A DNA stretch of 58,000 nucleotides from NCBI RefSeq assembly GCF_030272615.1, contig NC_081407.1, positions 139,632,897 to 139,690,896 of the forward strand. The letters are read 5' to 3'. This document shows, piece after piece, positions 11,051 to 22,665 of this stretch. Numbering within the stretch: position 1 is the stretch's first letter; every line of letters starts with the position of its first letter. The DNA comes from Cryptomeria japonica (lineage: Eukaryota; Streptophyta; Pinopsida; Cupressales; Cupressaceae). A model generated the notes under the pieces. It was not told the origin of the DNA. It did no database searches and was given only the letters and a program-made list of their open reading frames with translations. The translations under genes were made by a program, and so were the position numbers.

Positions 11051-12398
11051 AATTTTAGTAATGATGATATTTAATGGATTTCTAGTTCATACCATTTGTA
11101 TCTTCCTAATTGTAAGTTATAGTGTATGTTTAGTCTGAACCTATTATTTTTGTTAGTTCAATTGTGGATATTTATTTGAGTTGCTCCAAAATTGGGTACT
11201 TAAATGCATGTTCATGATCTGAAAATATTTCATTTCCTTTGAAGATTGCACTATTTATGTGGCGTTGTGAGCTATCTCTGATTAAACAGGAATCAGTTTT
11301 ATGAAATCTATCTATCTGTAGCATCAACCATTACTGTCACTGTCCATAGGTGTTACTTTAAATTCTCTGAACCCTGACATTTCCTTTATTTTAACCAGTC
11401 TAAGGAGGCATCACTCAGATTGCCATATCAAATGTTAACTAGCTTGTCAGATGCGTAAGTCCCTTTGTGTTTACCAGCAAATCACATCAATCACTAAGTT
11501 ATCCTAAGTTCAATCAAGACCTAGTATATTTTCTTTTGCGTTTATAGAAGTGCAAACTTCCTCATCAACAAACCCTCCACTACCATTCATATTTGAGATA
11601 ATTCAAGCTCACAAGAAACATGTAATAACCCCTACCGAGAAAATTTAATCCAAACTTGCATTATCGTGGGTTTTAGTTTGCAGGCATTCTATCAAATACT
11701 TTGCATATGATCAAATAAAAGGTATTCCTGAGTGCAAATTTTATGGGTTGCTACTACTAAAATTATGAATCATTAAATTCGCCATAAAATCACTATGTTG
11801 CTCATAGATCTCACATTGACATTTTGTCAAATAGTTTCACTTTTCATTACACCATAAATAAATACCAAAAATCAATATCCTCAATTCCAGATGCTAATAC
11901 AAGTTTAATTTATTAGACTCATAACAGGAAAAATCGTTTGGGGAAAAAATCAGCAAACCAAAAGCATAAGATTTTTTGAAAAAAAAAACAGGAATAACCG
12001 GATTTTAAAAATATCATAAAAAATTGTAGAAAAATAGACAAAAACTACTTTTTTAAAACTTAAGGGCATTTCCATAGCATAGAGATATAGAGAGCAAATA
12101 AAATAGAGTTTAACCCATGAAATGTAGAAAATAGATTTTTGTTGTTTATATTCACATTGCTGATTACACATGCAAATATTCAGTTAACTTTCTAAAAGGG
12201 CAGTCATCAAATACAACAAATAGTTGTCTAAGTTTGAGATCAAATATTTGCTTAGAAGTCTATGAAGTAATTGAGATCAAAATGTATCAGACAACAATCC
12301 AGCTATTGTTAGGAATTTAGTGAAGTGGAAGCCATTTTGAAGTGATCCAAGACTTTCATTGTGATTGAGGCAAGGAGTTTTCTAGGGGTGGTTCTATA
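11051..12398. other. No gene recognised
   Basis: AT-rich sequence without domain-bearing frames. TGTAATAACCCCTACC at 11621 resembles a Gypsy LTR start, but no matching end was found. Confidence 0.35.
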
Positions 12399-14098
12399 TG
12401 TTGGAGACTTATTGATTTGAGTATGAGTACGTTGGCAATGTATCTTGCCATTGATGTCAACACTGATGTCTGGCAATATTTATTGTCACTTAGTTTGGGT
12501 CAGAGATGAATGTATTATGATTTCTAGTGTATCAGAAGACAGAATGAAATATTTCAGATGGCAATATGTTGAAGAAATGGTGACAGATTATTGCTATTAA
12601 CGGCTTGATTGATGTTTGCGTATTTCATGAATTATGATGCATCTCATGGTTTGCCATTGATGATACTTGTGTTAAGCTTACTTGATCTGGAGGAGACTTT
12701 ATAATTATGTTGTTTCAATTTCACATCTAGTAACTGAAGGAAAATTTGTCTAAGTGTTGTGTTTGTCAACTTACCTATGTCTACGGGTCAGTATTCTACT
12801 CTGCATCTCTCCGCATTGCATTTCTATTTTGTGGATCGGGAGTTTGGTTCACTAATGGGCGTTATGCATACTATCAAGTTTTCAGTTGTTTCCATTACAT
12901 ATAAGATAAGCTATACTTGTTTGATCTCTCATTTCTAATTTGACAAAAATGCGATTTCAAGTCATACAGAAAAATGATTCGCATTCTCCCACATGGACAA
13001 TTGTGATAGTGCAATTTTGCAATCATGATTTGGATAGTGTCTTGAACCTATGACAGGATTTTCAGGTCCCTTGGTGAAATGGTGAAAGATTTATTACTTA
13101 CTGTTGTTTCATAGTCTACAAGTATTATAGTGTGCTTGACAATTCAATGATCTACTACTTGTGTGCTGACTTCTTGTGGTAAGTCACCTCCGGAGATGAA
13201 TGGAGAATGTTTGATGTTGGGCCACATGTCCTTTTTGGTGGTTTTCATTATGCTTTGGTAGTTGGTTGTGTCAAAGATCAACCTTTGAGAAATGGTTATG
13301 CTGCTTATGGCCGACTCGGTGTATTCCTACGATTGCATTTGGTCTAGATCTATTCTTTTTAGTTGACACATGTTTTGATGGTGCAATGTGATGTTGTTGA
13401 GGTCGACTATGTGATGGGTCGTTCCACAACCTATTTTTGTAAAGTTATATTATGTTTTTGGACCAACTTATGCCTTATCACATGTTTTGCTTATTGGATC
13501 CTATATGGCCAACCTAATAGAAGTTTTTGGATACAAGTGAAGGGTATATACAATGAATGAATCATTTGTGAATGTTGTTGTGAGGTGTGATGATCAAATA
13601 GTGCAAATATTGAAATTAATGTGAAGTTTATGAAGTGTGCAAAATGAGACTTGAGCTACAAAGAAGACTGCAATATCAACATTTTGAGATGCCTCATATA
13701 CAACAATCCAACTAGTGTTGTTCATTACAAAATTGAGATAGTTTTGTTATTATACAGCAATCTTGCCTTGAAGAAGTGATCTTAAGTCCACAAGTCCTTG
13801 TATCTTACCCTAGAGCAATGCACCTTAGCCTACAAGTCCACGTGGTAGTGAGCATTTTTGCCAGTGTGCCTAAAATAGACATTGTAAAAGTTACTTTTAT
13901 ATATTGTGAGCTGATCCTCACCGTGGTTTTTCCCTCATTGGGTTTTCCAGGTAAAATTCTAGTGTTTTTGCATGGTGCATGCTTTATCTTGTTCTTTACT
14001 TCTACAAATCAGATTTTAATGTTTTAAGAATCAAGGAATGAATGAATTTTAGTGTATGTTGATTCACCCCCCCGCCCAGCATCCAGGTGTGTTCAACA
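12399..14098 (+). mobile_element. Degenerate Copia-type LTR
   Basis: The left end is TGTTGGAGAC (12399), or a second TTGG at 12431 followed by the CATTGATGTCAACA block seen near the start of some plant LTRs. The right part has GTGGTTTTTCCCTCATTGGG and GATTCACCCCCCCGCCC, the usual U5 end of plant Ty1/copia LTRs, closing with TTCAACA at 14098. No coding region is attached and no target duplication was seen. It may be a solo LTR or a fragment, about 1.7 kb long. Confidence 0.6.
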
Positions 14099-14475
14099 CT
14101 GTATTTGAGAAAGCTTAAAAAATCATATTCCACAATTGCAATGCTTTATATTCCCTAATGGAAAATGGTAAGTCCTTTATATGGGTTAGAATTTAATAAA
14201 AGGCATTTGTTTAATTGAAGTAAAAGATTAGCAAGCCACTAGTTTTAGCAATCCCTAGCTTGCAACTACTATTTTAGGTGGAGGCAAATGTTAATGATTG
14301 TGTTGGAGGTTGTTTTATTACAAGTATGTAAGCTTGTTTGTTGTCATTCAGATTTATTTCATGGAGAACTTTGGATATATTGCTCATATAATGAATTGCA
14401 TGTCTTTGTCTAAGCAAAAATTAAATATATCAATTATAAATCAAAAATATATATCTATATCTATGTATATTATAT
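14099..14475. other. No feature recognised
   Basis: AT-rich flank between a Copia-type LTR and a SINE. No coding or repeat structure is clear. Confidence 0.35.
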
Positions 14476-14719
14476 ATGTCTTCGAATGTTTAGTGTCATG
14501 GTAGAAAAACCTTGTTGGTGAGGCAGCCACCAAGGTTCAAACCTCCACTAGGCCACTAAGCTCATAGGCCTTGTGCCTTCGTTGGGTCATGGAACATGCG
14601 AGCTTGAACAAGTGATGATGGCCCCCCAAAAATGGCCTCATGGGAAGAGATCCTTCGTAAGTGGTCTCTTTGGGCTCAAAGAAAGCTAAAAACTTGTGTT
14701 TTCTCAATCAAAAAATATA
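14476..14719 (+). mobile_element. tRNA-derived SINE
   Basis: A pol III box A-like stretch (TAGTGTCATGGTAG) is followed by box B GGTTCAAACCTC (14534-14545). The 3' end, GCTAAAAACTTGTGTTTTCTCAATCAAAAAAT, is close to that of the SINE at 30853-31188. TATATTATAT borders both sides (14466-14475 and 14720-14729), but this is low-complexity sequence, so the target duplication is weak evidence. It has no protein and depends on LINE enzymes. Confidence 0.6.
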
Positions 14720-14795
14720 TATATTATATTAAATAAATAAATATGTACATTATAAATTTTACATTATTTTTATTTTATTGTTTATAATTTTAAAA

Positions 14796-15704
14796 CTTCT
14801 TAAATAGTATTAATTATAAACTATAGGGGTTCACTCCTTCCCCATCAAAGTGCCATCTATAATAGTTATAATTTTAAAGTTAGTGTATAATATTAATTAT
14901 ATACTTGTTCGCATCAAAATCCATGGCACGAGGTGTGCGAAGACCTCGATCCATATCAAAGCCATGATTTAGAGGAGATTTGCCAACTGCTTCGACACTA
15001 TCATATATGCCCCTCATGGTTTAGGACGATTGGGGCCCTTCCAAATTCGGTTGATGACCACCATTTCTCCTCCCACTCCTCTATTTAGGGTTTTTCAAAC
15101 TTCTTTATAGTATTAATTATAAACTATAGGGGTTCGCTCCTTCCCCATCAAAGTGCCATCTATAATAGTTATAATTTTAAAGTTAGTGTATAATATTAAT
15201 TATATACTTGTTCGCATCAAAATCCATGGCACGAGGTGTGCGAAGACCTCGATCCATATCAAAGCCATGATTTAGAGGAGATTTGCCAACTGCTTCGACA
15301 CTATCATATATGCCCCTCATGGTTTAGGACGATTGGGGCCCTTCCAAATTCGGTTGATGACCACCATTTCTCCTCCCACTCCTCTATTTAGGGTTTTTCA
15401 AACTTCTTTATAGTATTAATTATAAACTATAGGGGTTCGCTCCTTCCCCATCAAAGTGCCATCTATAATAGTTATAATTTTTAAGTTAGTGTATAATATT
15501 AATTATATACTTGTTCGCATCAAAATCCATGGCATGAGGTGTGCGAAGACCTCGATCCATATCAAAGCCATGATTTAGAGGAGATTTGCCAACTGCTTCG
15601 ACGCTATCATATATGCCCCTCATGGTTTAGGACGATTGGGGCCCTTCCAAATTCGGTTGATGACCACCATTTCTCCTCCCACTCCTCTATTTAGGGTTTT
15701 TCAA
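14796..15704. repeat. Tandem satellite, 3 x 303 bp
   Basis: CTATAGGGGTTC occurs at 14821, 15124 and 15427, exactly 303 bp apart, and the three units differ at only a few positions. Each holds a stem CGAGGT/ACCTCG around GTGCGAAG. Each also has a second stretch (TATAATTTTAAAGTTAG...) resembling the sequence just upstream of unit 1 (around 14770-14810), which suggests how the array was seeded. The unit carries no open frame. High identity means recent amplification. Confidence 0.9.
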
Positions 15705-16640
15705 AGGTCGGAAAGAAAAATAAGGGACAAAACAACAAACTTTTTCCATGTTGATTCCGCACTACTTTGATTCCGACATAAAATCGGCTCTTTCTAAGCC
15801 ATTTAGCAATTTCAAGAGTTTTTCTAGGGTTTCGAAGGTTTTTGCAACGATTTTTTTCACTTTGTCGTCTTTTGGTGTTTTTAACGTGATTTAAATGCAA
15901 AAAATTGCTGAAAATTAGGTCAACATTGGTCAACAATTTTTTTGTGAATCTGGATTTTTTTGTGGAATAAATCAGCTGCCTCTATGATTCGCGATTAATC
16001 AGGTATAATTGCAATTATTTGTCGATTATTGATTCTTTGGTTAGATTTAGATTACACACAATATTGACCAATGTGTCTATTGCTGCTGCAAATTGATACA
16101 TTAAGATAATCTTCATAGGTCTAATAAAACCACACTAAATATTTAAAAATTAATAAATGTGTGTTTCTCACTTGTTAGGAATGCTGAAATATTGACCAAT
16201 AAGCAATCTAAACCCCTCTTAGCAGCCATACAATACCTTGCAGCATGGTATGACACCTATATTCATGGTACAAAAGCTTGTAGGAAACGACTATTCCTTT
16301 TGAAGTTGTGCTAGCTTTGTTTAAGTCAAATAAAGGTTGTGTTCGATATTGTTGGGGCCCACAATCCATTACATACAATGTGAGTTGTACAATAGGCTTA
16401 TAAGATGTACGACAACCTTTTAATGTGTTGCAACTTCCTTTGACTATCCTTTGACTGTTGCATCAGATTTGGTCAGCCTTCAAAGGTTGCACTAGGATGC
16501 AATAATGCTCTTAAGCGTTCCCAAATGCCTTGAGCCTCTTCAATGATGTTGCATGGCTCTTTTGGGACTATTAAAGGGTATGGGTTGAAGTTCTAGCATA
16601 AATAAGTAATATGATTTTTATTTTATCAAATCCACTACAC
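15705..16640. other. No gene recognised
   Basis: The edge at 15705 is where the satellite stops. The following sequence has no domain-bearing frame. The minus-strand open stretch 15691-15936 starts in the satellite edge and is not called. Confidence 0.35.
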
Positions 16641-16735
16641 ACACTTCACTAATAAATTTCTGCTTCTTTCATTTTATTTATTAATAAAATATGGCTTAGG
16701 CCCTTTACGGAGCAAAAAAATAAATAAATTTATTC
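16640..16735 (+). mobile_element. Possible LINE 3' tail
   Basis: TTTATTTATTAATAAAATAT, then GGCTTAGGCCCTTTACGGAGC and a run of seven A, resembles the 3' ends of plant LINEs. No LINE coding sequence is attached. The call rests on resemblance only. Confidence 0.3.
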
Positions 16736-16849
16736 TTTCACTTGCACGCACAGCATAGTAATATCTGATATATATTTGCACTTACACACACAATAGTTAT
16801 AAATTTATATTTCCCTGCAAACTTAATAAATTTGTTAACTTCAAACCTG

Positions 16850-17386
16850 GCAAACCTTGAAATACTAAATAGATAAACTGATCTGCTCCAAACCCTTATT
16901 CTACAAACATTCAGCCAAATGTGAATAATGGGTGAATCCGGCTCTAAATCTTTTATGCATACACTACAACTCTATATGAATCACACAATATTGGCTAGGG
17001 AGGAATCTTTCACCACCAAAAGCAATCTTGAGGGTTTTCATCCTACGGCGGTAAAAATATGCTCATTGCGGTTTCAATAAAATATTAAATGTCTAGAATG
17101 ATTCAAATTAGCCTCCACAACCTCCTTTTATAACCCCTGCAAAACTTTCCAGAAATTAAATTATAAAAGGACTTTTAAAATATTAATGTCTTTCCCCATA
17201 AAGTGACTTTATAATATTTTACTTTATGAACCCAACTAAAGTCACTTTGTAGAAGTAAATTATTCAACTCAATAACACAATTAACAAAATGCAACTTGCT
17301 CAAAAAATATTAATTTAAGACAACTTATTTAATTAATTATATTTTTTTCTTTCTGATCATCGAACAGAAAAAAAGGGGAGATTACA
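16850..17386 (-). mobile_element. Ty3/gypsy-type LTR, minus orientation
   Basis: On the minus strand a purine tract (TTTGGGAATAGAGGAC) is followed by the LTR start TGTAATCTCCCC at 17386, then a TATA box at 17133-17124. The sequence GATGACAAGAAATC just before the purine tract is a common pre-LTR context in plant Gypsy elements. The far end was not found and is placed only roughly. Confidence 0.55.
17124..17133 (-). promoter_or_regulatory. TATA box of the minus-strand Gypsy LTR
   Basis: The minus strand reads GGTTATAAAAGGAGG, a strong TATA box about 250 bp into the LTR. Confidence 0.5.
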
Positions 17387-18363
17387 GTCCTCTATTCCCA
17401 AAGATTTCTTGTCATCAAGCACTCTAAACCTCTATGCTAGTGTACCCGGATGCTAAATGAACCTGAAGAACACATCTCCATGTTTTCGCTATGCAACTGA
17501 TAAATTTGGAATTTTTTTGTGTCAACTCTCTATTTTTATTTCATATAACCTAGCATAATAGCCATCCTAATGAACCAAGTTTAGAAACTTGCAAGATTTG
17601 GATTCTTCTTTAGAAGGGAGCACCTCATACCACAATTTTCTATGAAATCTTTTATTTGTCCCACCTTTACGTGTCATCAACAACATGACCAAATTATTTG
17701 CATGTGGGCTAAAAACAAAAAATGAGCATACCTCACAATACCACCAGTGTGAAAGCCACATGCTTGCTCCATTTTGAATTTTAGTGTTGGGTATCCCAAA
17801 CAATAACATAGATTCCATATCCTACTATTCTCACCATATGTGTGTCTTGAACCAAGAGGTGTATCACAAATTAGATTATCAAAAGATAAATTTTGCATCA
17901 AAAATAGAAAGATTTATCATCATGCAAATTTTGCTTATCAAACCCAATGAAATTGCACTCTTGATGGTTTTCCCAAGTGCTATCATCATGTTGAATCTCC
18001 ATGATATTGAGGCTACTCAAATCACTGAGCAAATCTTCATCACTCCCAAATCCTTCTTCATGTCTCCAAAGGTAGCTTGGCTCCAAATTATAATCCTTTT
18101 GGAGCTCATTAATTCCTTCAACAATATTCTTTACCTCCATATTCCTTGCATAACATTCTTGTTCCTTAGATGTAGATGCAACAAATGATTGATTTTCTGC
18201 TTTGTAGAGTGAATAGTGAGCTAAACTTTACTCGAGGTTAAGCTCATCAACTTCTTTCTCATTTTCTGTGAACGCACTAAAAGTCTCTTCTACAAACTTA
18301 ATGGCATGATTTCTATCGGAAAGAACATGCTAGTATGATTTCATAATTTTTAAACCACATTTC
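17387..18363 (-). pseudogene. Decayed 3' internal region of the minus-strand Gypsy element
   Basis: Located just upstream (minus strand) of the LTR start at 17386. It carries open fragments at 17567-17818, 17677-17901 and 17898-18140 in shifting frames. The last is acidic and rich in E, D, N and L. None contains a motif I can name. They may be remains of a 3' coding region or chance frames. The region ends where the Copia LTR begins. Confidence 0.3.
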
Positions 18364-19437
18364 TGAAGATTCACGCACTTTTATTGAGAGGGGGAGTGAA
18401 TTAGTATAAGACCATCTTTTACAATTTATAAACCTTAGCAATCGCAAAGTAACAATCAAAAGCATCCACACAAGATCTAACAATTTAGAACACAATATGC
18501 ACACATGATTACATGGAAACCCTTGCGGGAGAAAACCACAGCAAAATATTGCTTATATAGGAAACTTCTTAAATCTTCATAGGCAACAACCACAAGAGAC
18601 ACCAATCCCCTCCACTGAGCACCAACTTAGAAAAAGACACCAATGTCTTTGAATGAGAGGCACCAACCTCGTAATCTCTTAGAATAGAAGGCACCAACCG
18701 TTGAAATAAATGATATGTTTGTGACTTATTCATGGATCTGCCCTAAATCACCTTCAAAAATCTGCTCATCCCTTTAACAAAATCTGCCTTAAATTCTACT
18801 CTCAAATCTGCAAAATATCACCACTCAAATCTGTAAAATGATCTCCAATGAATGCTCATGAGTCTAAAATGTTTCTTCACATAAATCTGCATCATGATCT
18901 TCAACAATTGTTCATTAATCTGCAATATGTTTTTCTCAAAAATCTGCTCTTATTATGTGAAATATCTTCAATGAATTCTTGCTTAAATGACCCTTAAAAA
19001 ACTTCTTTTTATACATTCCATAAATACCTTTTCAGCCAACGGTCATAACTCCTCAATGAGGTCAGCCTAGCAGCATGACAATATATATTTTTTTTATTTA
19101 AAACCCTTTGCCTAAAATGGATGCTCCGTGCAAGGAGGTCGGCCAAGACATATTTTTTATTTAATTTAAAATGCACCTTAACTTAGGGTGCACCTCATCA
19201 AGGGATCGGCCTCATAAAATATTAATTTGAATTGTCTTTAAAACTTATCTATGTCAGCCAGCAATGAGATTAACTAGCATAAAAAAAGTTGGCCTCAATA
19301 ACATCTCTACTCCTAATTTATTGACTAACATCTTTGCTCTTATTTATATCTGCTGCTAAAAGACTCATAGACCTGCTTGAATGAACCTCATAATTCTACT
19401 CCTATATGCCAGTGATAAAAATGACAATAATCCAACA
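18364..19437 (-). mobile_element. 3' LTR of a Ty1/copia element, minus orientation
   Basis: On the minus strand the LTR starts TGTTGGATTATTG at 19437, directly after the purine tract AAGGGGGAGAT. It ends with ACTCCCCCTCTCAATAAAAG and CTTCA at 18364. The R region holds repeated GGTTGGTGCCT words, and GTGGTTTTCTCCCGCAAGG precedes the end, as in plant Copia LTRs. RNase H of the same element lies upstream on the same strand. Confidence 0.75.
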
Positions 19438-19545
19438 ATCTCCCCCTTTGTCATTGATGGCAACCCTATAAAAAATAATCTTCTGAAAGCAACTCCCCTT
19501 GATTGAAATTCTCCTACCTACTCTACTTCTCCCCCTTTGACATCA
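19438..19545 (-). promoter_or_regulatory. Two polypurine tracts of the Copia element
   Basis: AAAGGGGGAG occurs twice on the minus strand, next to the LTR (19438-19448) and about 90 bp upstream (19529-19538). Each is preceded by a version of TTGCCATYRATG. One adjoins the LTR and would prime the plus strand; the other may be a second priming site. Confidence 0.6.
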
Positions 19546-19678
19546 ATGGCAAATGGTATTTGGGGCTAACTGAATAAGACAATGACTAATTCCCCCTTAA
19601 CACATACTTCACTTGAAGAACTTAGTGAATGGATGAGAATGATATCACTTCTGATTTCTCCCTCAAGTACTCAAAAGT

Positions 19679-20419
19679 CTATTTTGGAAGAGGCTTTGTG
19701 AAAATGATTGCGATTTGTTCCTTTGTAGCAATATACTCCAGCTTTACTTGTAGATCAGGTACTTGTTCTCTCAAAAAGTGATATTTCATTGGAATATGCT
19801 TCATCCTGGAGTGCATAACTTGATTCTTTGAGTGGTGATAGCACTCATGTTGTTTCAAAATATGGGGATAGGATGCTTCCACTCAACCTTAATATCTTTC
19901 AAAGTCTGTTTCATCCATAGAACCTATGTGCAACAAGTTGTTGCTGCAATATATTTTGCCTTTGTTGTAGATAAAGAAACTGCATGTACATGTTTGTTAC
20001 TCAAATAAGATACAAGATTGTTCCCCAGGAAAAATGCTCCTCCACTTGATTTTTTTTAGTCATCAATATTGCTAAACCCATAATCCAAAATTCATAGTCC
20101 CCTTCAAATATTTAAATATCCTTTTGAATGCATGTACATGGGTTTCCTTTGGAGCTGTCTAAAACTGTGCCAACAAACCAACTTGCATAATATCAGGCCT
20201 TGTAGTTTTTAGATATAGCAAACTTCCAATCATAGATCTATACATAGTCTGATTTGTAGCAAGAGATTCCTCATCTTTGCTCAATTTACAACCAGTAATC
20301 ACAAGAGCACTTATTGGATTACAATCTTCCATCCTAAACTTCTTCAACATCTCCTTAATAGACTGACTATCACCATAAATGTGAAAGACAACATAGAAAC
20401 AATGATTGGAAACACACAA
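19679..20419 (-). pseudogene. pol: Ty1/copia reverse transcriptase end and RNase H, fragmentary
   Basis: Two open fragments on the minus strand belong together. The first (20419-20159) has KEMLKKFRMEDC, KLSKDEES and MYRSMIGSLLYL, the junction of Copia RT and RNase H. The second (19882-19679) has KHIPMKYHFLRE and IIFTKPLPK, the Copia RNase H end, where the usual aspartate before IFTKPL is replaced. The stretch between has stops in the implied frame. The catalytic YVDD part of RT, integrase and gag are absent, so the element is truncated near 20420. Confidence 0.85.
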
Positions 20420-20548
20420 TATACTGTCATAATGAAAGAAATAGATGGTACAACTATCTGCAAAGGTACAATCCGATCCTAGTGGTATGGCTTTGTCCGA
20501 TGGCTAAATGAATTCTAAATTAACTTATGCAGACAACAATGCATATAA

Positions 20549-21079
20549 TATGGGCCTGTTAATGGGCTTTCTAGGGAAAATCCTAGTGGTTGTGGTGTCT
20601 CTGACACTGTTTGGGTAAGACCGAAAAAAGGATGGGTGAAAATGAATTTCAATGGTGCTTCAAGAGGAAACCTGGGTACTTCAAGTGTTTGCTGTGTGCT
20701 CCATGATAATGAAGGGAAAATTTTGTTCAAAGGTGCTCAAAGGTTGCAAGATGGGACGAACAATGAGGTTGAGGCTCAAGTGGCGATGTTGGCAATTGAC
20801 TTGGCTTGTGACCTTAAAATTTCTAAACTCCATCTCAAAGGTGACTCCAAAATAATTACGGATGCAATCTCAAGTGGATCTTCCCAATTTTGGTGCATTA
20901 ACAAATTTGCTTCAATTATTTGCTCAAAATTAAGTTCATTCCAAGATTTTAAAATTTCACATATCAGGCAGGAGGAGAATGGGGAAGTTGATGCCTTGTC
21001 CAATGTGGCATGTGACTTGGACCCTCAAATAATCCGGTGGTGGGACAGCTCAGGTGTGGAGGAGGCTTGGCAGGTCTAA
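20549..21079 (+). pseudogene. Plant RNase H-type domain (LINE-like), first catalytic Asp lost
   Basis: The frame is open from 20549; GTG at 20636 is not a necessary start. It shows the plant RNase H pattern: WVRPKKGWVKMNFNGASRGN, NNEVEAQVAML, HLKGDSKIITDAI, SHIRQEENGEVDALSN. Such domains stand at the C-terminus of many plant LINE ORF2 proteins or occur alone, and cut RNA in RNA-DNA hybrids. Where the family has NFDGAS this has NFNGAS, so the first catalytic aspartate is replaced by asparagine while E, D and D remain. Activity is doubtful. No RT lies upstream, and the Copia remnant ends only about 130 bp away on the other strand. Confidence 0.75.
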
Positions 21080-21405
21080 TCAGCATTTGTCATGATTGTT
21101 AATCCGAGTTTGTGGCACTACAACCTTATTTCATCCCTTTGCATTATTCTTCGTGCCGATCTTACTCTTTCACTATTAAATGTGTCGTCACCTTAATTTT
21201 TCATTATGACTATGGTTTTTGGGATTGGTTGCAAATGAGGCAACACGTTTTACGGCATGGGAAGAGGTTGGATTCATTTATTTAGAAATTTCTAGATTTT
21301 GTTCGCATTGTGAAGTTTTTCTTTTGTTCACTGTACGTGTGTGGCGAGAAGCGTTTTGTTCTGCTCTAGGTGGAGTTAAATGTTTTTCTTTTGCTCTATG
21401 TGGAA
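21080..21405 (+). other. Gap between RNase H and the unknown reading frame
   Basis: No domain is seen. Two overlapping frames with no recognisable motif cover part of it. Confidence 0.35.
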
Positions 21406-21954
21406 ATGGAGGCCAATTTCACTCTCCATTCCACCAAGCAACAGCTGGCATTCCTTGGTGTCATCTCCGACAAGCGACTGGGTGGCATTTTCCTCTGTGA
21501 TGAGGTGTTTCTTGAAATCATTAAGTGTATCCTAGGTCGGGAGCATCTGGTTTTTGAATTCAAACGCAGAACCAACATGGATATTGTGTCGATGTCGGTG
21601 CCTTGGAGTTTGACATTTGGAACTAAAGCAGACGTTGAATGGGTGACGAAAGCTTGTGTACCTGCCCATTCAATTTGTGGACTGGTCTCTTTGATGGGAA
21701 GGGCAGTTCCTGGGCAAGGATTGAAAAGACCTTTTGCGGAGGGTGTGATGTCGGACCAAGTTAATGTTGAATATCGACCATTTCTGTTGTGGAGGGATAG
21801 TATGGACCGTGTGAAGAGAACCAATGAGGCTCATGAAGCATGGGAAGACTTGATAGTGTATGTTCGTTCGGCGGAAACTAAAAGAGAAATGGCACAAGAA
21901 GCAAAGAAGAAACAAGACCGTAGCAAGATGGACACGGAATTTGCAAAGAGATAG
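21406..21954 (+). CDS. Unknown 182-residue protein
   Basis: The frame is open from 21370, but the first ATG is at 21406 (MEANFTLHSTKQQLAFLGV), which is the start chosen here. The stop is TAG at 21952-21954. Codon use looks like real coding sequence. Residues near 60-110 are mixed hydrophobic (MSVPWSLTFGTKADVEWVTK), and the last 40 are strongly charged and likely helical (SAETKREMAQEAKKKQDR). No family was recognised. It lies about 330 bp downstream of the RNase H frame on the same strand, so both may derive from one element. It could also be a domesticated or chance frame. Confidence 0.45.
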   Translation: MEANFTLHSTKQQLAFLGVISDKRLGGIFLCDEVFLEIIKCILGREHLVFEFKRRTNMDIVSMSVPWSLTFGTKADVEWVTKACVPAHSICGLVSLMGRAVPGQGLKRPFAEGVMSDQVNVEYRPFLLWRDSMDRVKRTNEAHEAWEDLIVYVRSAETKREMAQEAKKKQDRSKMDTEFAKR

Positions 21955-22190
21955 GGGTTGAAGATTTTACACTTAAGGCACGCATCCAAAGGCAAAAAAA
22001 ATTCTCCTTGATGAACTGGACTAATCTTCAATCCATCCTCGATTCACGTTTCAAATTTCATCGCTTTTCGAATTCGTTTGCTATGTCTTTCCTTCTATTT
22101 CGGGTTTTTTCTTCCTAACTGCAGGTGTGAAATTTTCCTTTGATTGCAAGTTTTATTTTTCTCTTGTTTTAGTGTTGTAGGGAGATTTTA
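21955..22190. other. No feature recognised
   Basis: Sequence between the unknown frame and the hairpin array. No motif stands out. Confidence 0.3.
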
Positions 22191-22665
22191 AAACAATTAC
22201 AAGTGCACTTTATTTAAAACTTGTCACTTGTAACTTACTTTTTATTTCCCCCTTGCTTTTTATGTCTTTTAAGTCATTGTAGGAACTTTTTGGACAAATT
22301 GCAAGTGAATTTAAAATTAAAAGTTCTAACTTTAATTTCTTTTAAAAGTTCCTACTTAAGTGATTTTAGTTGTAATGGAGATTTTATTTCCCTATTACAA
22401 GTCTTTTTCAGTTTTTTAAGTGTTTTATGTTTTATTTTTACTTGTAATGGGAATTTTATTTCCCTATTACAAGTTTTTAAGTTTTTATTTCTTTTAAGTT
22501 GTGTTTTTTTAAAACTTGTAATGGGGATTTTATTTCCCTACTACAAGTTGTTTTGCTCTTTCTTTTTTTAATTTCTTCCCTAAAATCCGAATTTGCCTTC
22601 GGAGTTGAAAAAGTGAAACAATTAAAACTTGTAAAAGGGTTTTTAAAACCCAATTACATGTCTTT
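22190..22665. repeat. Array of hairpin units with ACTTGTAATGGG arms
   Basis: Three near-palindromes of about 35 bp lie at 22369-22402, 22440-22474 and 22514-22548, 71-74 bp apart. Each reads CTTGTAATGGRRATTTTATTTCCCTAYTACAAG, with arms ACTTGTAATGGG and CCCTAYTACAAGT and a loop of about 8-9 bp. Weaker forms occur near 22205 and at 22629-22661 (AACTTGTAAAAGGG...CCCAATTACATGT). The hairpins match each other better than their spacers do. Confidence 0.8.

Noticed and set aside
14796-15704. CRISPR-like array
   Set aside because: The 303-bp units follow each other without unique spacers, and the context is plant nuclear DNA. It is a satellite.
21219-21500. 93-codon frame overlapping the unknown 182-aa frame
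   Set aside because: It is out of phase with the better frame, lacks motifs, and its composition (Cys, Phe, Trp, His) is typical of a shadow frame.
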